A stretch of DNA of 64,000 nucleotides, taken from positions 4,340,037 to 4,404,036 of the forward strand of contig LR746272.1 of NCBI GenBank assembly GCA_902729315.2, written 5' to 3'. A program made the position numbers and the translations under genes. The stretch comes from Spirodela intermedia (taxonomy: Eukaryota > Streptophyta > Magnoliopsida > Alismatales > Araceae). Positions 24,941 through 37,200 of this stretch are shown in pieces; position 1 is the first letter of the stretch, and every line of letters begins with the position of its first letter. Below the pieces are notes generated by a model. The model was not told where the DNA came from, did no database searches, and saw only the letters and a list, made by a program, of their open reading frames with translations.

Positions 24941-25563
24941 GCATCTGGCACATGAAGATCGTTCGTCCACTCATCTTTGTGGATCGCACTGTTCACAGTC
25001 TGTGGGTGGGTTATCCTAATAAATAACCCTAATATGAGGAATGACTTAAACCCTAATAACACGGACAATTTCCTTTTTTGGTAAATCAAGGGATATTTAT
25101 AGGCCTCGGCCTGACATTTTTCTTCTATCTGGAAGGCCTATAAGAACGCATAAAGATCCACACAGCTCCAAGTATGTGGGCGGGTGGGTTTCAATTCCTG
25201 TATGAGGAATCAGGGAATTCCCTCCCCAGAAGATGGGATCTTTTCTTTTTTTGGTAAACGAGGATTATTTTGAAGCTCAGTTCGATTTTTTTATTAAATG
25301 TGGAACGTTTCCAAGCACCTAGCCGAAAACTGAATTAATTGCCTTCTTTCGGGTAATTTTGGAGGTGATGTTCAAAATAATAATTCATTTACCACGGCAT
25401 GACATTTATTTCATAACTCAATCCGTCTGAGGATTAGTGGAGAAATATTTATTTACCTTTAGATACTCAATTGATGTAAGAATATGGATTATTCCCTTTT
25501 TGGGTAAATAAAGACAATCATTGATTTCGCTTTGGAATTTTTCCTAGCACTAGAACAGCTACA

Positions 25564-25608
<45 letters not shown>

Positions 25609-25748
25609 CGGTGAACTGGCTAACTTAATGGGATGTACAGCCCAAACAAATCCGAACTCTTCAAGGAGCTTCAAGTCAAACATACCAGACATTCCGGAAA
25701 GAGGGAAATAGTTAAACCCATTTACAAGACCCCAACAGCGGCAGGCCT
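24941..25748. other. Convergent spacer between PPCS and RAE1
   Basis: The 3' regions of PPCS (plus) and RAE1 (minus) meet here. It is AT-rich with repeated ttttttggtaaa-type stretches and a pure GA tract at 25567-25605. No gene is seen. Confidence 0.6.
25567..25605. repeat. (GA)n microsatellite
   Basis: About 19 uninterrupted GA units in the spacer 145 bp beyond the RAE1 stop codon, possibly within its 3' UTR. Confidence 0.95.
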
Positions 25749-28700
25749 TCACTTCCTCCCGCTGGTCCCGATGCGCGGCTTCGCCTTCACCTCGGATTCC
25801 TGCCCACCAGAGAGAGAGAGAGAGAGAGAGATCATGGGAGAGTGATGATGGGTCAGCAGAAGGGAAAGAGGGGCCACGAAAATGGTAAAGATAATATGAA
25901 GAAATAACCAACACCAACGTGTGGAATATCAGTCATGAAAAAATGGATGGTAATAGAGAAGCCCAGACGATGGGCCCAAAGCTTATGAAAGGAGAGAGAG
26001 AGAGAGAGAGAGCTTTGGGCTTCTTCCATCCCGTACTACTGTATCAAAGGCCCGAATGGGAACCGGGCCTGGGCCTTTTTTTCTTTCTGAGCTTGATTTT
26101 CGGGCCTGAGCCAGGAAAGCCCAGACGGCGCTGGGGCAGACCATTCCTTGCTAAACGAAAAAAGGTGGGATTTTGATCCAGAGGAGAGAGAGAGAGAGAG
26201 AGAGAGAATAAAATAAAGCAAACCTGGGGAGTGTGGAGGTAGATATGGGTCTTCGCCGTGGCCGGATTGTGGTTCTCAGCACCCTTGCTCCAGTCATAGC
26301 ACACCTGCACATCACCGTAGACCTTGCCTTCATTAATGTTTAACACATAAACATATATCTACTGATTAGTTATGAATTATTATTAATATTATACATCAGA
26401 AAAACAGCATGCAATGATTTTTTATTTTATTTTATCTTGAATAATGTATGTATATACATATATATATATATATTCTGGGTCAGAGAGGGTTGATGAAACA
26501 TACAGCATAAGCGAACACAGAGCCATCATGATTGAAGGTGCTGCAGGGGATGGGGAGATTGCACCTCGAGAAAGCCTGACAAAAGGAAAATGCAGGAGTA
26601 ATAAAAATAATTATAGAGAAAATCCGGGATGTAATCTGCACCGATCAAGAAATACTACACCGATGAAATACTGTTCCTGCCCATAACATTACTAGAATAA
26701 CACGATTCATAATGCGCACGCAAAATAAATAAATAAATAAATGAAAACAATTGCGTCGTGAGACAACAAAAAATCTAGAAGAATCTTCATTCGGAGAGAC
26801 GTTCCTAGTTATTTCTCATCATCCGACGAACACTCCTGAGAGGAGACTCAATATTCTAGCATAGTTTTTTCTACCAGGCAAGCAGAGGATTTTACTTACC
26901 GTTAGATACTACTACCATATGTGCGGTGGTATTTTCTCATGCATCAATAAAAAGAAAGTAGCCAGTGACAGCAGCATCTCACATGCATATCCCGGCTCTC
27001 ATGGAATTAAACCATTCATATCAATCACCAATATCCAGGCTCAACACCATGTCACTGCAGATTTTTACTCACTGTTGTTTCAAGACACTTGAGAATCGAA
27101 ACTGTGAGCATCGCACAGAATACTATTCGATGTTGGATAGCTCCCAAAGGCGTTGCTTCTGTGAGCAGATTCATAAGCAAATAATATGCGTGCAAGTCTG
27201 TCTACAGGATGGTTTTCCATGAAAATTCTGTGGGTGAGAAATTCATCTGATGGGCGGGGGTCCCCCTTATGTCAGCTGATGTGATCAGGTATGTGAACGG
27301 AGTAGGATGATAAACTTGAAAAAATTGAAATTCAGTGGCGTGAAGAATAATCATAATAACGAATAATACATTCGAAAATACTTCATGTAATTTCCCCAAA
27401 ATGGCATCTGTATACATTTATTCCTAGTGGAGAGCATACCTTGAGCCTCTGTTTGCTGTCTTTGTCCCAGAAATTGAAAGCACCATCAGACCCTGCTGTT
27501 GCAAATGTGTGATGTACCTGCAGAACAGAAAATAGACAAATCAATCTGAAATCTGCGGAAAAATAAAATAAAATATCTAAAAATGAAACGCATTACCAAC
27601 TCTAAGAAGAGGTAGTAGATTATACACGGAAGAATCAGTTTCATGCAGAGAATCTCAACGACAGACTGAGTTTGGCAAACTGTATGCAATTGCAAAGGGA
27701 GGTAGTTGTTGATTGAGTAAGACGGGAAGTATCAGACACTCCCATCAAATAAGCAACATCTAGAATGAGTTTCTAATCTTGTCAAGCTGAAAAGAACACA
27801 AGCAGAAAAGATAAACCTCATTCTGGAAGAGGTTGTTACCTCATAAGGTAACAAGTAAATATCTCTTCTCACAAACGTAATAATAATGCGTGAGCATGAA
27901 GAAAAAAAAAACGGAAATAAACAAAGTCCAGATGAAAAAACAAACAGGAAATCCCCAACTTCATCATAGGATTAGAACTTACGGGATGAAAGTTCAATGA
28001 ATTAACAGAGTAGATGTCATTTCCTTCTCTGTGGCATTTGAATGTGAAGTTTTTACTTTGTTGGGCATCGTCCAAATGCTGCACACCAACCCTTCCCTCT
28101 ATGGATCCCACCTGCAAGCAAGAGAAATAAAATAGAGATAGATATATGTCAAGAACAATACTCATAGGATTAAAAGCTGTGTGGAGCAGAAAGATGATAC
28201 AAGAGCAACGAGAAGTGTAAATTAGACACTAGCATAAATTTAAAAACCAGCATCCAATTTAAAACAGTTGAAATTTTAAAAAGTTCAGCACCAAACCAAC
28301 ATACAATTTAGCATATAACAGTGGTGTCAACGTACCGCCAAATCGCCTCTAACCCAGCAACGTGCTAGATTTTTAGTATCTATGATAAAGCTTATCACTG
28401 AATGGTACATAAGAAAATACGTCCTCTAAATTTTCTGATACAGAAAGGAATTCTATGGGCTCTCCCAATAATGCAGAAGGATCATCCTAGCTTTCCAACA
28501 CTGGCCTCCGATCAAAACTTCTAAGAACAAAATTCCAAAATGTATAATGATTTGACCATCCAGTAGTGGAAACCCCAAGTACATCAGATCCCAACAGCTT
28601 CGGTAAGTACCACGTCCTATTATCTTGAATATCAACAGTACGCCTTCCTCCAGTGTAAAGTTGTCGAATTTCTTTGAGCTGAGATTTTTACAACTGCATT

Positions 28701-31700
28701 CTATCCAGGACTCATTGCCACGTCCCAACAGCATCACTTTTTTCCTCAGCAGGGGGCTTGCATCAGGATACCACACAAGTGAAGATTCCTGCATAATGTT
28801 CTTTTGAAAATTCACGGAGAAGTCGAGCATTCGGTAAAGAATGATGGCAAAGTGTAGTGCATGACAAAGCCAAACAAAGGCATATCCACGCACATATATA
28901 CTATCATGTTTCCTCATGAAAAGAGACCCCTCTTTGGTCTTACTAATCCTATATACGTAGTGTATGCTATTATGCCTTTCAATCTAAACAACTTGCATGA
29001 AGCAGAATCCCTCGCTCCCCAGCCTGACCCTAACGTTACCCAACCTGCCCCTAACACTTCTCAGCCTGACAAGAAATAAATTATCTGACTTCAGCTCATA
29101 CTGACAGCGGCATGAAGAAATGTTGGAGGGGATATTGTTTTGAAGGGAAATCACCAAATTCATAACCAATAACTCCAGGAAGTCAAAGTGCATAATGCCG
29201 ACAGTTGGAATTTGCTAAACAAATCAATACTTTTGCAGGAACTCAAAGCCAATTTGATGGTGATTACTAGTTTCGTTTTTTTAGAAGAAATAGACGAAAA
29301 AGACATTTGTACACAAAAATTCAGGAATTAAGAATGGTATTGATCATTTCTCCATTACACATAAAGTAAGTAGCCTTCTACTGCTTGTGAACTCGTTGAG
29401 ATTCTCCAAGCAATTTGATGATGACTATTAATTTCTTTTTTTAGAAGAAATAAGCGAAAAAGAAATTTGTACACAATCAGAATTAAGAATGATAATGATC
29501 ATTTCTCCATTACACGTAAAGTAAGTAGCCTTCTACTGCTTGTGAACTCGTTGAGATTTTCCAAGGCAATTTGATGATGATTATGATTTTTTAGAAGACA
29601 AACGAAAAAGACATGTGTACACATAATTCAGGAATTAAGAGTGATATTGATCATTTCTCCATTACACGTCAAGTAAGTAGCCTTGTACTGCTTGTGAATT
29701 CGTTGAGACTCTCCACTACGGTATCACTGATTTGTTTCTTGATTTTTCAAAATCTAAAGTAAAATAGCTCAATCTTGATGAAAACCTCCGAGAGAAATGT
29801 GTCTTCACTCGTCATTCTACTCTTATTTTGAAGAGATAAGCATCCAGGATATTGGAATTCTAAAGGTATGGAGTGATTCACAAATAAGGAGGAAAGACAA
29901 TGATCCAAAGCAACATTCACACGGAATCATTTGAGTAATTAAAGAATTAAAAATTTACCAAGAATCCTTGCTGATCAGGAAATGCAGCGACACATCTTGT
30001 TTGGTATTTGAGAGGTGACATTATACGCTTGTATTCGGTCTGTTCGAGGTCAAGAAAAACATGAAACATCATGGTCCGGAATATGAAATGATCAACAATA
30101 ACTAGTTAACAATAACATTTGAAAAAGGAAACATTTTCCTATTATTAAAATTTGGCTGTCTCAAATTCAATGCCAAAGGGAGTTAGATGTCAACAAATAC
30201 CCATTCACACTATTATTATATAACTTCATTGTCATGGATCGTTGCTCACTGTACAGGGATATATCATCTAAATTTGTTCTGTTTGAACGCCTATCCTCAG
30301 GTTCCTCATAATCGAGCATCATTATTTTCTCAAGAATAATAACAACCACAAGTGATACTGATGCAATGGTTGACCTCCTAAGTATAGGGTAAACCTGAGG
30401 AATGATCAAAGAGTCAGTACATGTTAACATTTTGGGCATCCACATCTCTGTGAGATGTTTCGACGTTCGTGACAAGGTAATCTTAAGCAACAGAAGCCTA
30501 TCAATACGCAATGAGCACAGGAAGTGGGTAGCGAAGGATCTTGTTTGAAGACACATATGCAAGCAGGGAAGACGTTAACAGGTTTGCTTAAGCTTAAGGA
30601 CAACTGGAAAAGGTCTTGGATAGACTGGGGAGAGAACATAAAAAAAGGGAAAGAAACCATTTCAACATTGGCATATCCACACAACGGATGAAAATGAACA
30701 TTGTGTTTGATACCTGAGGATTTTGCAAATTAAAGACAACCAAATTTCGGTCTGCTGTACCAACAACCATTAAAGGATATTGGACTGTAAGTGCATAACA
30801 ACGGTCAGGAAGTAGCTGTGTATGAACTGGATTTGGTTGTCTGGTATCCCAATACCTACATAAAAATGATTTGATGTCAATTATATATAAATGGAACAAG
30901 AGGAATGCAAGTCAAAATATTACTTATTTTCAATTTAGACAGTGAACAGTTAATCAGTGGGGAAAAAAACGAAATTAATAATGTTCTCAGGCACAAATCA
31001 CACAAAGGTCAAAAATACTCATGAAAACTGTGAAAAAATGAGGCCTCAATTTCAACAACAACAAAGATAATGACACTAAAAATCAGGATACAAGCACTTA
31101 GATGCAGTTAGAAAACTATTAAGTTATTGTTCAGTGGTTAAAGATTTATCAGAGAAGATGAAAATGATTGTGCACATCAGTTTGGCACTAGAGTTAATGT
31201 AGAGAATAAAATAAGCTTCTGTTTGATAAAATTAGTCATCCAAAAGTGTTAGTCTGTAAGCATCACGAGGAATCAATATTTATTATTTTTATTATTACTA
31301 TCGTACTCCATAGTCATTTCATAATTATTTCAGCAAAAGTACAACTAACAGGAGAAAAAAAAAGTTCAATAGTGAATTTCTCTAAATGCTTTTCACATTT
31401 TCCGGACAGGAGTCTCACTCCAGCTGAGATTAGGAAACAATGCCCCACGTGCCACTGAAAACTAGTTCGCACGAGGGACACCCAGAATGCTTGAAATTCA
31501 AGAAGAAAATGCATACGCCATTACAGAAATGCAAAGTTTGATTCTTACCGAGAACATTGATTGCTGAAAAGATTTTACAACTAAGATAAATATTGGACCA
31601 AATTTATAAAAAATATATATGTAGTATCAATTAAATAAATTAAGGGTATAGTAGCAGCATGGGGCAATTTCATGATAAAATGCTGAAAGACATTATTTTT

Positions 31701-33110
31701 CAAAAATATCATGATTCCAATTGTATACAAATATCACCAAGGACATGTATAAATAAGAAAATGCCAATATAGCAACAAGAATGACTTCCTAATGACATTT
31801 GGTTTGCATCAACGCTAATTTTACGGTAAACTCAATGATATCTCCAGAGAATGCAATTCTATTGATAAACGAAGCCAGGAAGGAATAAATGAGGTACAAT
31901 ACTTATGGGAAAAAAGGAGAAGATTATATAGCTTAAAAAATAATAGCTGAAACAAAAGGACAGCTCCAATCAACGATATTCATTGATTGAAGGAGAAACA
32001 GGTAATAGACGGGGAGAAGCTTCCTGTGAAGTAACTACGACAACCAAAATTCATTAGATTGAGTGTGAAGTGGTATAAAACTGTGATTCTGCCGATTATA
32101 TGTGATTCTGGAGCGTAGTGCTCTGCTAATAACAAAGACAAATTCACAGATAACGAGCAACTGAAATGAAAACCACAGGGATCATACACCAAAAAATTGA
32201 CTTCTGAGATATGAAAAGGATGGAAAAATAGAAAAAAATATTAAAATATCGTCCATGACTGCTTAAGAAGAATCTAAAATTTACAAATCAGGACGTCCGC
32301 AGAGTTATAGAAAGGCAATGCACGCATACTTCAGAGTTTTATCCCAGCTCCCAGTCACAAGAAGGTTCATTTGTTGAATCCAGGCAACTTCTTTAATAGG
32401 TGCATCATGCATGGCCACTGTCACAGGTTGACCCCCAGAAAGCAAGGGCCACATTTTGGCCTGCTTATCACACCCAGCTGAGAACACTGTTGTCCCATCA
32501 TCCTTCCAAGCAGAGCACAATACCTGTGCAAGAATTATTGAAAAACCGTTTAAACATTAACTTTGAAGAAGCACAAATCAGAACTTAAAATTCAGCGATA
32601 TGAATCAAGTATAGTCACATAGAGTAAAAACATACAGGCTGATCATGAGAAATTGATGCTTTTGCTTGACTGCTTCCCGCCAAAATCTCCCAACACCTAA
32701 CCTGAAACTCAGTAACGTAAAGAAACACAAATTCATCAGGAGAATGCCAAACATCAATCCGAAACCAATTCCATGAAAGTTTCAATAAAATTATAGCCCT
32801 CACGAAACTTGATTATCCCAAGAAGTGGAGATGAGATAATTGCCCTTTGGACTGAAGTTGAGACTAGAAATTGAATCTGCTGGAGATGGAGTAACCTGGT
32901 AGTAGAAAGTAAATGGTAACCAAGTCAGAAACATTTCTCTTTCGAGCTGTAATCTATGTTGAAACGTGGCATTCACAACGATGAGAGTGTTAACAGAAAA
33001 AAATTGTAAAGTCCAACCTGGCAAAGTAAGTATGTTGGAAAAAATTATGGTACCTCGTAGGATTTGTTGGGGTTGACGCTCGCAGAACTCAGCCCAGCTA
33101 TATTAGCCAT
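25749..33110 (-). CDS. RAE1: RAE1, WD40 mRNA export/nucleoporin factor
   Basis: Rae1 is a WD40 beta-propeller that associates with the nuclear pore and functions in mRNA export and mitosis. Eleven exons on the minus strand: 33110-33054, 32895-32809, 32701-32636, 32523-32330, 30855-30714, 30039-29959, 28111-27983, 27517-27440, 26575-26504, 26304-26224 and 25799-25749; the total is 1038 bp and 345 residues. Every phase agrees. Signatures include NPNKSYEVTPSPADSISSL, TSWDNQVRCWEI, SISHDQPVLCSAWKDDGT, GCDKQAKMWPLLSGGQPV, GSWDKTLKYWDTRQPNPV, GTADRNLVVFNLQNPQ, SIEGRVGVQHLDD, NDIYSVNSLNFHPVHHTF and CYDWSKGAENHNPATAK. A noncoding 5' exon likely ends at 33458, with the acceptor just before the ATG. 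Intron 6 (1.8 kb) holds tandem repeats and an ORF relic; the last intron holds three GA tracts. Confidence 0.95.
25809..26208. repeat. Three GA tracts in the last RAE1 intron
   Basis: Tracts at 25809-25831, 25991-26012 and 26183-26208 all fall in the 424-bp last intron. On the RAE1 strand they read as CT. The first is the polypyrimidine tract directly before the last acceptor (ggtgggcag|GAATCC), and the third lies about 15 bp after the donor of exon 10. Confidence 0.95.
28453..28917 (-). pseudogene. Unrecognised ORF relic in RAE1 intron 6
   Basis: A 154-codon minus-strand frame lies wholly inside intron 6 of RAE1, on the same strand. I do not recognise the product. Another frame of the same stretch also reads protein-like for about 60 codons (QLYTGGRRTVDIQDNRTWY then LPKLLGSDVLGVSTTGW). 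This pattern suggests an inserted, frameshifted coding fragment such as a transposon or captured gene piece rather than a working gene. Confidence 0.3.
29243..29725. repeat. Three tandem ~153-bp repeats in RAE1 intron 6
   Basis: The phrase gtaagtagccttctactgct recurs with its tag at 29371, 29526 and 29678, spacing 155 and 152 bp. Each copy also has agaagaaat/gacaaacgaaaaagac, tgatcatttctccattacac and tgtgaaytcgttgaga. The copies are diverged by small indels. Confidence 0.93.
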
Positions 33111-34205
33111 CTTTCTGCCTTCAGGAGATGGAGCAAAAAACTTTTAGCATCCCAAAAAAAAGAAACAGAAAGCAGTAACATGAAAAACACGACAAGAAAA
33201 AGAAAGCTCCTAATCAGCCGCAGTAGCCAACACGACCAGATATCGGACACGAAGAGATGCAATGCTACGACTTCAAGGCAAGAAAAGCGAATCCTAGTGC
33301 CAAATCCCACTCCAAAAAGAACCCTAGACCAGCAACATGGCTCCATGGCAGAAATCCAAGAAATCCATATCAACGACATGAGATCACCAAACAGTAAAAT
33401 ACAATAGAAAAATCGTAGACATAGCAACAGAGAGAGAGCAAGAGAGAGAGAACCGACCTGGCTCCTTGCCGATAGCAGAGAGAAGAGAAACAGTTCCTCT
33501 CCGCAAGGCGAGAGTGGGGTGGGAAGAGAGGAGTGGGAAAGGGAGATCTTGTTTGAAAGTAGTATATATCGTGGAAGCGCCGTGGGCTTCGATCGCTGGT
33601 ATGCTCTCTCGACGGCGGTGGTTACCTCGCGTTGGCGGTCCCGTCTGATCGACGCTGGAGAAGCCGCCACGTCCTCATATCGGATTCCGGTCAATAACCC
33701 GATCAGTTTTAAAAAATAATAAAACAATACGAAATCCTTTAAACCCATAAATCAGTTTTTATTATTTTAAATATGTAATAAATAAATTACTTTGAATTTA
33801 TTATTCATAACGTCTTCACGAAGCCCAAGTCCATTAAGCCGATTAATAAAAAACATTATAATTTTCGAACTTGGATAGGAGGAGTGTCGTGGACGGGTGA
33901 CGGAGACAGAATCTCCCGGAAGCCAAAATCGCTTAAAGGTTGGCAGCAGCTTTCAGAGAGATTCCGATTTCTTCTGGTGCCCAGTTGACGTGTCGCCTGA
34001 AATGGAGGCACGTGGCCCTGCGTGGAGGCAGCTCACGACAAAGAGGCCACGTCATACTTAACGTCGCTGGGGAGGAGGTTCCCACTCCAGTTCCTCTCTC
34101 TGAGCAGCAGGCTCGATCGAGCAGGCGGCCGGCGCCGGCGGAGGAGGGGGAGGGTTGTAGAGGGCGAAATCCTTCGTTCCGGCGGAGGTTTGGATCTCAT
34201 CGATC
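33111..34205. promoter_or_regulatory. Divergent RAE1/AGT2 promoter region
   Basis: About 1.1 kb lies between the RAE1 ATG (minus) and the AGT2 ATG (plus). The RAE1 side holds a 5' UTR intron (33457-33115, donor GAGCCAG|GTCGG) starting in a CT-rich stretch. The 33720-33880 stretch is AT-rich and is the likely core between transcription starts. The long minus frame through 33098-33748 is UTR and intron read-through and is not annotated. Confidence 0.5.
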
Positions 34206-37200
34206 ATGGTCTCGAGGTTAATTTTGAGCAGAGTGGGGGCGGAGGGAAGGGGGAAGCTCGGAGGGCTGCTCCTTCCGTGCTTATCCCGGCTCTTGTCGTC
34301 GGCCTCCGGTGCCGACGCAGCTGCTGCTGCCGCCGCCGCCGCCGCCGCTGCTCCTCCGGTGCTTCCTAAGTTCGATCACCAGCCGAAGCCATACTCCGGG
34401 CTCTCCGCGGACGAGATACTCCAGAAGCGCAAGACCTTCCTTGGGCCATCGCTGTTTTACTACTACCAGAAACCGGTATCCTCTCTTCCCTATTTGCGTC
34501 CGTCTACCTTGTTAGTTCGGTTTTTTATGCTTCTTTTATCGTCACGAGTCTATAACTGAAGTTTGTGATTGTGCTTGGATCTGATGGATTAAACGGCATA
34601 ACGCATTTTGCGATGACTTGTAATGCATGATGTTCAACACTAAGAACGATAATAATCACATCAGCACAGGACGGAGGATATCTAAAACGATTTTCTGCTC
34701 TTTAATTAACTGTGAGCCTATTAGTTATGTGCTTCGTCCACTAGCTATCAATTTTCTTGACGCAGAACTCTCAAATTTTTAAATGCCTTCTAATTTGCAC
34801 TTCAAAGATTTTTGTAAAAGAACTCAATAAATGTAGTTTTAAATGACACTCCGGTACTACTCAATTGATCATGGTTGAAATATTTCTTGCATTCAACAAT
34901 TCATATTCTCGTCTGTTTTATTATACTGGTATGTTCAGCTACTTTTCTGGTTCTCCGTAGTTCAAATCCGTATTTTTTTCTCCATAGTTTTTTGACTCCT
35001 GCTTTCATTTTTGCACTTTTCTGGTTTGTGCTGAATGTAAGAGGTAGAAATGTAGTCATGATTTCTTTTTTTTTGTTTGGTGTACTTGATATCAGATCAA
35101 TATTGTAGAAGGGAAGATGCAGTATCTCTTTGATGAGAATGGAAAGCGCTACCTTGATGCGTTTGCAGGGATTGTCACAGTTTCATGTGGCCATTGCCAT
35201 CCAGATGTGGTGAATGCTGTGGTGGAACAAACTAAACTTCTCCAACACACCACAACAATATACTTACACCATGCAATCGTTGAGTTCGCAGAAGCTCTGG
35301 CTTCTAAGATGCCCGGAAACCTAAAGGTGATGCTTTGTCTTATTGATTGTTTTCTAATTTAAAGTGAAAAATTGAGGCTATACTTGAGGATGGCTGAAAA
35401 AGTGTGCCTGTCGGTTACATGGTCATTTTTCAAGGATACATTTCTAACATGAAGCCTTGAAGACCTGGCCTATGGATACAGGAGACGAGTAGCTATTTAA
35501 ATGTTCATATGTCTCTGAAACGTGTTCTCAAATTAGGTCTGCCGGCTCCTCCCAGTTCATTTGCAATTAGGAAAAATCCGAAAAAGATTACAGGATAAAA
35601 TAATGAAAGGTTGGGGAATAAATATGCGAATGACGACATAATCTTATTTGTTCGTATTTTTCTCCCCAAGTTTCTTTATGTTGTTAGATACACAGATTCG
35701 ATGCTAGCATAGTCTTAAGTGTGTTTCTCAGGTTCTCAGAATTGGTTTGGTCTCATGACCTTGTGCCCAATCAAGCCCTGATAGTACTCTGACTGATGTT
35801 TTGTGACCTTTACAGCTATGTATTTTTTTACAAATTTTGGATGCTTTATTTTTCATGGATGTGCACACTCTAGATCCTGGCAGATGTGGTAATGTGCGGT
35901 AATAATTTCCATGTTTTGGTTGTGTACTCATTGTACCCTAAAGATGTTACGGTGCAAAATTGGCCTGGATTTTCATTTTTCTGTTGCTGAAAATCAAATT
36001 AGCTTGAATCATGGGACTATGGAATAAATTTTCTTATTAACAACAGCATACATTATCTTTGGTATGTTGTAAATGTGTAAGAAAATAATCCCAAGGGGTC
36101 AGTCTCAAATGCAGTTGAAGTATATTTCTGGAGATCAATGAGAACTTAGAGTGAAAAACCTATGGAAACTCTTTCATTCTAAAGGTGCTATTATCTTTTG
36201 ATATAGAAATAAGTTTATAACAAACTAAATTTTTGTATATAATGAAAAATATACAGTCCCATTTTGTCTACGAATGAAAAACTTGTAGTTCGAATATTTT
36301 CCTTGGGAAACTTTCACGATGCCAATCGCCAATTGGTTTAAATTGCGAAATTTCTTGTAGAGTTCCATGTAAAAGTCATCTCAATTGTGTAAGATTCTTA
36401 TTGTTGAATGCAGGTGGTGTATTTTGTCAATTCTGGGACTGAAGCAAATGAATTAGCAATGCTGATGGCTCGTCTTTACAGTGGTAATCTAGGTATGATT
36501 GCTTTGAGAAATGCGTACCATGGTGGAAGTGCTGGGACTATTGGGTTGACAGCCCTCAATACTTGGAAATATCAGATCCCTCAGGTTAGCCTTGGACAAT
36601 CGCTTGGAGTAACTACATAACACTGAAAATTATATCAATGAGGTATCTTTGCTCAGGCAAACGTGCTACTGATTTTCATTTCCCTCTTCCTTTTTTTTCT
36701 TTTTCCCAAGCATCATTAATTTATATTTTTTTTGCACCACTTTCTTCATAATAAGTGAGCAGCCTTCCAAGATGTTTCACACGTGTGTTTTACGCTCACC
36801 TTCGGTTTTCAGAGGTCCTTTCAGTCAATGGGTTGTTGTTTGTCTTATGTGGGCGAATAGGGGCTAATATTTTGTGCTCTTGCTGTTGACTACAAGTCAA
36901 GTCAAAAACATTTCTCTAATGATGTCATTAGGATTCATAATATTTCTCGAGCATTATAAAATTGGGCAGATGTTTGTAGTTACTAATGATGAACATGCAT
37001 TGCAGTTGGTCTCTTGGTAAGCTCGATTTCATTAGAAGGGAAATTCATAATGTAAACATCTTATCAAATTTCCCTCGCTTTCTGGGTTTGCTAACTAACA
37101 TGGATCAGATGTACTTCCAAGTTCATTGCTATCATTTTATTAAAAACCTGTATTCTGTTATGGGCAGTCTTTGGTTTCCTATGTCATGTCAAAGTCAAAG

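Noticed and set aside
33098-33748. 216-codon minus-strand frame upstream of RAE1
   Set aside because: It spans the RAE1 5' UTR exon and leader intron, and the true RAE1 start at 33110 is in another frame with clear homology downstream.
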